Positions 4,952 to 8,017 of a stretch of DNA of 8,017 bases are shown here, in pieces. The DNA is from Candidatus Woesearchaeota archaeon (GTDB lineage: Archaea; Nanobdellota; Nanobdellia; Woesearchaeales; UBA10216): contig DUGG01000057.1 in the NCBI GenBank assembly GCA_013331515.1, positions 1 to 8,017 on the forward strand, written 5' to 3'. Position 1 is the stretch's first letter; every line of letters begins with the position of its first letter. Below the pieces are notes generated by a model that was not told where the DNA came from, ran no database searches, and saw only the letters and a program-made list of their open reading frames with translations. The translations under genes and the position numbers were made by a program.

Positions 4952-5530
4952 TTAAGCAATCCTTTGAAGCACGGCAAACAGCGGCCCGCCAAGGAACTTG
5001 AAAATCAGGAAATTCAACGGTATGTTAAGGAGGCTGAAGTAAAGCGACTTGATGCGCTTCTCAGGGTCGGTAAGGAGCCAGTATACTGGCTGCTGCAATG
5101 CGTTGTAAAGCACGCTCATGAGAAATCCAAGCAATGCCAGTTCAATACCATTCTGCACAAGCCAGGGAGATACCAACGCAACCATCACTCTTGGGAAAAT
5201 GTAAGTAATGCTGAACGGGTCAAGCGCCTGCGCGGCAATCTCGGCAGTCAGACTGACAACAAGTGCATACAGCGCGCCTATTGGGCGGCCGTAAAACACG
5301 CTCACAGCGACTATCGTGAGCGTCATAAGCTCAAAAGCAGGGGGCGCTTGGAAAACACGCTTGTAAAATGTTGAAAAGGTGGCGGCAAGGCCGAGAACCA
5401 TTGTGATGATGAACGCCTTGACCTGGGCAGTGTAAATGATGAACGCAAGTATAGCAGCAAAGGCGAGAAGCACCTCCTTCCTGTGCGCCATGGTTGCCCT
5501 GAAAAGCGAGGCGAGACCGGCATTCACCAT
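4952..5530 (-). CDS. Six-helix membrane protein, paralogue 2
   Basis: 192 residues from ATG 5530, with a second possible start at Met14. Hydrophobic helices lie at about 19-33, 37-55, 66-81, 83-101, 109-125 and 129-153, with a final stretch at 161-180. The core FELMTLTIVAVSVFYGRPIG (66-85), AEI, VLYNALQQPVYWLLTDPEKR and a C-terminal L-N-P-N region align with paralogue 1 without large gaps, apart from the shorter N-terminus. This supports duplication with the tRNA between the copies. The role is unknown; a small-solute transport subunit or an envelope protein are guesses. The promoter is divergent from proS, and the transcript would have a leader of only a few bases. Confidence 0.88.
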   Translation of the reverse strand: MVNAGLASLFRATMAHRKEVLLAFAAILAFIIYTAQVKAFIITMVLGLAATFSTFYKRVFQAPPAFELMTLTIVAVSVFYGRPIGALYALVVSLTAEIAAQALDPFSITYIFPRVMVALVSPWLVQNGIELALLGFLMSVLYNALQQPVYWLLTDPEKRIKSLYFSLLNIPLNFLIFKFLGGPLFAVLQRIA

Positions 5531-5556
5531 AAAGTAACTGGCAATATGCCCGCGGG

Positions 5557-5564
5557 TATAAATT
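5557..5564 (-). promoter_or_regulatory. TATA box of membrane paralogue 2
   Basis: Minus-strand AATTTATA is centred about 30 bases upstream of ATG 5530, giving a predicted leader of about 3-4 bases. It shares the 107-base divergent region with the proS promoter. Confidence 0.5.
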
Positions 5565-5606
5565 CTTATCGCAAGGATTCCAGGCTGGCCGGGTTCTTAA
5601 AAAACA

Positions 5607-5614
5607 TTTAAATA
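5607..5614 (+). promoter_or_regulatory. TATA box of proS
   Basis: TTTAAATA, preceded by an A-rich stretch that could serve as a BRE, is centred 27.5 bases before ATG 5638. It predicts a leaderless proS mRNA. Confidence 0.7.
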
Positions 5615-5637
5615 CTGCCCAAGGCGGCCATTCGTCC

Positions 5638-7125
5638 ATGGCCGGAAAGAAAGCAAGCGACAGGAACGGGAATCCTGAACAGGCGGGGAAGAAGACGCTG
5701 GGACTGACAGTCACCAAGGCAGGCGATTTCTCGGAGTGGTACACCCAGGTTGTCACCAAGGCCGACCTTGCAGACTACACGCCGGTTTCAGGATGCATCG
5801 TATTCAAGCCGTACAGCTACGCCATCTGGGAAAGAATCCAGCAGCTTCTTGACTCAAGATTCAGGAAACTGGGAATCAAAAATGCTTACTTTCCCCTGTT
5901 CATCCCGGAGTCACTCTTCAAGCGGGAAGCGCAGCATGTTGAGGGCTTCACGCCGGAAGTCGCATGGGTGACACATGCCGGGGAAGAAAAACTTGGAGAG
6001 CGGCTCGCGATCAGGCCGACATCCGAAACGATAATGTATGACTCTTTTTCAAAATGGATAAGGGGATGGCGCGACCTGCCTCTCCTCATAAACCAGTGGT
6101 GCAGCGTCGTTAGATGGGAGTTCAAGTATCCAAAGCCTTTCATCCGCACAAGGGAATTCCTGTGGCAGGAAGGGCACACAGTGCACGAGTCAAAAGAGGA
6201 TGCGGACAGGCAGGTAAGTGCAATGCTTTCCGTGTACCGCGAAGTGGTGGAGGAACACCTTGCTATTGCAGTGATTTCAGGCAAAAAAAGCGAGAAGGAG
6301 AAATTTGCCGGGGCCCTTTACACGACAACGCTGGAAGCGCTCATGCCGGATGGCAAGGCGCTTCAGATGGGCACGAGCCATAACCTTGGCCAAAACTTTG
6401 CCAGGGCGTTCGGGATAAGCTTCCTAGGGAAAAACGGGGAGAAGCAAATCCCCTGGCAAACCAGCTGGGGGATGAGCACCAGGGTAATCGGCGCGCTCAT
6501 CATGGCCCACGGCGACGACTACGGCCTCGTCCTTCCCCCCAAAATAGCGCCCATACAGGCGGTAATCGTGCCCATAGTGTTCGACGACACTAAGGAAAAA
6601 GTGCTAGCCGCAGCCGCGGGCATAAGGCGGCAACTGGAACAGGAAGGGATAACCGTCGAGGTTGACGACCGCGACACTTACACCGCCGGCTGGAAATTCA
6701 ACGAGTGGGAGCTGAAAGGCGTGCCTATCCGGGTTGAAATAGGCCCAAGGGACATTGAAAAGCAGCAGATTGTCCTTTTCAGGAGGGACACGAGGCAAAA
6801 GGAGACGGCAAAAATGCCTGCCGCCGCGGCCGCTGTCAAGGGGATGCTGGCGGAAATGCAGGACGCGCTCTATCAAAAATCAAGGCAGCACATTGAAAGC
6901 AGCATAGCTGATGCCGGAACAATCCAGGAAATAGCCGCAGCGGCAAAAGGCAGGAAACTCGCAAAGGGCTTCTTTTGCGGCTCAGTCCAGTGTGAGGAAG
7001 AAATAAAGGGGAAGTGCGACGGAGCGACTTCAAGGTGCATGACGCTTGGCAGCAGCGAGAAGAAGGGGAAGTGCGTCGTGTGCGGAAAGGAAGGGGTTGC
7101 CGCTTATTTCGGGAAGGCTTACTAG
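5638..7125 (+). CDS. proS: Prolyl-tRNA synthetase, archaeal/eukaryotic type
   Basis: Class II synthetase that charges tRNA-Pro; cytoplasmic homodimer by family knowledge. 495 residues, close to the usual length of about 480, with a roughly 25-residue Lys-rich N-terminal extension. Motif 1 surrounds GCIVFKPYSYAIWERIQ (52-68), RPTSE is at 126-130, motif 2 includes RWEFKYPKPFIRTREFLWQEGHT (159-181), and motif 3 is STRVIGALIMAHGDDYG (280-296). The anticodon-binding domain runs about 305-410. The C-terminal zinc-type domain, a mark of this class, has Cys447, 452, 460, 467, 479 and 482, and the protein ends in FGKAY with the terminal Tyr typical of it. No bacterial editing insertion is present. The start is set by the TATA spacing. 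The last ~55-65 bases of the gene recur in decayed form at 7452-7520. Confidence 0.97.
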   Translation: MAGKKASDRNGNPEQAGKKTLGLTVTKAGDFSEWYTQVVTKADLADYTPVSGCIVFKPYSYAIWERIQQLLDSRFRKLGIKNAYFPLFIPESLFKREAQHVEGFTPEVAWVTHAGEEKLGERLAIRPTSETIMYDSFSKWIRGWRDLPLLINQWCSVVRWEFKYPKPFIRTREFLWQEGHTVHESKEDADRQVSAMLSVYREVVEEHLAIAVISGKKSEKEKFAGALYTTTLEALMPDGKALQMGTSHNLGQNFARAFGISFLGKNGEKQIPWQTSWGMSTRVIGALIMAHGDDYGLVLPPKIAPIQAVIVPIVFDDTKEKVLAAAAGIRRQLEQEGITVEVDDRDTYTAGWKFNEWELKGVPIRVEIGPRDIEKQQIVLFRRDTRQKETAKMPAAAAAVKGMLAEMQDALYQKSRQHIESSIADAGTIQEIAAAAKGRKLAKGFFCGSVQCEEEIKGKCDGATSRCMTLGSSEKKGKCVVCGKEGVAAYFGKAY

Positions 7126-7134
7126 GCTGTCAAT

Positions 7135-7434
7135 TCACTTCAACAACCTGAGTTCCTTCGCCAAATCTTCGACTGAATAGTTTGATTTAAACTCTTTATC
7201 AACCAGATACTTTTCCATTTCCCAAATAGTTACTTCAGTCTTACGCGCATCTTCTGAAAGGCTTATTCTGCCTTCAGCATACCCTTCCGCCGCTTTCTTT
7301 TCCAACAATGCCCTGAGTTCAAGAGTGACGGCTCTCTTGATTATGGTGCTTCTGTTTTCTGATGCAAACTTTCCCAAATATTCCGCTTTTTTCAGGATAT
7401 CATCAGGCAGCCTTACTCCAACAGCAGACGTCAT
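7135..7434 (-). CDS. Antitoxin-like RHH / UPF0175 DNA-binding protein
   Basis: 99 residues from ATG 7434, preceded by a GGAAGGA stretch that may be a Shine-Dalgarno site. Residues 3-47 look like a ribbon-helix-helix domain: short strand SAVGVRLP, then DDILKKAEYLGKF and STIIKRAVTLELRALL. Residues 48-97 (EGYAEGRISLSEDARK, TIWEMEKYL, SVEDLAKEL) match the UPF0175/COG2886 pattern of antitoxins that in archaea usually accompany PIN-domain toxins. Such proteins repress their own promoter and bind the toxin. No toxin gene is present on either side: downstream is convergent proS, upstream an unrelated gene. It lies between the proS stop and a decayed copy of the proS 3' end, so it was probably inserted there. 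Confidence 0.8.
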   Translation of the reverse strand: MTSAVGVRLPDDILKKAEYLGKFASENRSTIIKRAVTLELRALLEKKAAEGYAEGRISLSEDARKTEVTIWEMEKYLVDKEFKSNYSVEDLAKELRLLK

Positions 7435-7451
7435 TTTAATCCTTCCAGGTT

Positions 7452-7520
7452 AGAAGAACAATCAGTGCGTCGTGTGCGTAAAGGAAGGCATTGCGGCATG
7501 ATTCGGCAAGTCATACCGGC
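7452..7520 (+). pseudogene. Decayed duplicate of the proS 3' end
   Basis: 7465-7516 aligns without gaps to 7071-7122 of proS with 42 of 52 bases identical. Weaker similarity begins at AGAAGAA (7452), and GGCTG recurs after the stop. Translated, it reads QCVVCVKEGIAA, a TGA, then FGKSY, against KCVVCGKEGVAAYFGKAY in the real enzyme. It is a non-functional direct repeat, separated by 394 bases from the original, with the antitoxin gene between the two. Its end overlaps the last codons of the opposite-strand gene at 7511. Confidence 0.8.
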
Positions 7521-8017
7521 TGGGAAGGAAGGGTAGTTATCGCCGCAGCGTTTATCCCATAAAATCCTGCCGCCTTGTTTATCAGCCCTTCAAGTTCGGC
7601 AAGAACCTCAGGGTTGGTCGTGTAAGAAAGCTCAACCAGCACGCCATCAAACTCGCGGCCAAACTTCCTTCGCTGAGCTATCACGTATATTTTCATAACA
7701 TCACTTCCTCCCAAGGAAACCGCTATCTCGTGAAAGAAATTCTCATTGTCACTGTAACGTTTGAGTTCCTGTTTTACGTTGTATCCCCGGTTCTCGGCTT
7801 CCAGCACAATCTGTGCAAAGTTTGTGGTGGAGGCAAACCTGCCGTTGAAAGAAAGCTTGAAGTGTTTCCCGCTGTCAAGGACTTTAGGCGGTTCCATCGT
7901 CAGCAGGTCATACTTCCGCGTTATCTCTTCCAGCTTCCCGCCACTGTTCACGCCGAAGAGGTCTATCTGTTTCTGCACAGCCCCGCTCAGCTCAGAGTTC
8001 GCGGCAAGAATATCCTT
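7511..8017 (-). CDS. Unrecognised protein, 5' end outside the window
   Basis: The frame is open to the right edge (168 codons before the stop); GTG at 7978 is a possible internal start, but the frame continues upstream of it with no stop, so the gene probably starts outside. Visible parts are a Gln/Glu-rich beginning (VQKQIDLFGVNSGGKLEEITRKYDLL), an alternating strand-like middle (HFKLSFNGRF, IAVSLGGSDVMKIYVIAQRR, FDGVLVELSY) and a helical end (PEVLAELEGLINKAAGFYG). No membrane segment is seen. I recognise no family. The stop and last residues (PSQPV) are encoded inside the decayed proS 3' copy, so its C-terminus has been shaped by, or predates, that duplication. Confidence 0.75.
   Translation of the reverse strand, partial: KDILAANSELSGAVQKQIDLFGVNSGGKLEEITRKYDLLTMEPPKVLDSGKHFKLSFNGRFASTTNFAQIVLEAENRGYNVKQELKRYSDNENFFHEIAVSLGGSDVMKIYVIAQRRKFGREFDGVLVELSYTTNPEVLAELEGLINKAAGFYGINAAAITTLPSQPV

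Overview
The window is archaeal chromosomal DNA. Four things show this: a Hel308-type helicase, a Pth2-type peptidyl-tRNA hydrolase, an archaeal/eukaryotic-type prolyl-tRNA synthetase, and an intron-containing tRNA-Arg with no encoded CCA. Several promoters also have TATA boxes centred about 26-28 nt before the start codon, the layout of leaderless archaeal transcripts. The split or truncated genes, the small unrecognised proteins and the leaderless tRNA promoter would fit a DPANN-type lineage. That placement is an inference, and no lineage marker is present.

Left part (1-1723): a HAD-family phosphatase lacking its N-terminal half lies next to a hairpin-bearing repeat (about 77-128). It converges on a proline iminopeptidase (pip, minus strand). 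Between pip and the helicase are about 365 bases holding two copies of a 19-bp hairpin repeat, a possible small minus-strand ORF, and the promoters of both flanking genes.

Middle (1724-4076): a Hel308 gene that begins directly at RecA domain 2. It lacks the whole ATP-binding RecA1 domain yet has a well-placed promoter of its own. A small coiled-coil protein follows, with a leader and a Shine-Dalgarno site. It converges on pth2.

Right-centre (4077-5637): two paralogous six-helix membrane proteins on the minus strand flank a tRNA-Arg(UCG). That tRNA has a 43-nt intron and a TATA box placed so that transcription should begin at or within about a base of the mature tRNA 5' end. Just past the tRNA lies a second copy of the left-edge repeat, in inverted orientation. 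The start region of the first membrane gene lies inside this copy.

Right part (5638-8017): proS, then a lone RHH/UPF0175-type antitoxin gene. After it comes a degenerate second copy of the last ~55-65 bases of proS, so the antitoxin gene sits between a real and a decayed proS 3' end, the footprint of an insertion. An unrecognised gene runs off the right edge.

Functionally the window mixes translation genes (tRNA-Arg, proS, pth2), peptide breakdown (pip) and DNA repair (hel308 fragment), with no single pathway. Its most notable content is structural: the domain-less helicase, the inverted repeat pair enclosing about 4.6 kb, the proS 3' duplication around the antitoxin, and the leaderless intron-containing tRNA.
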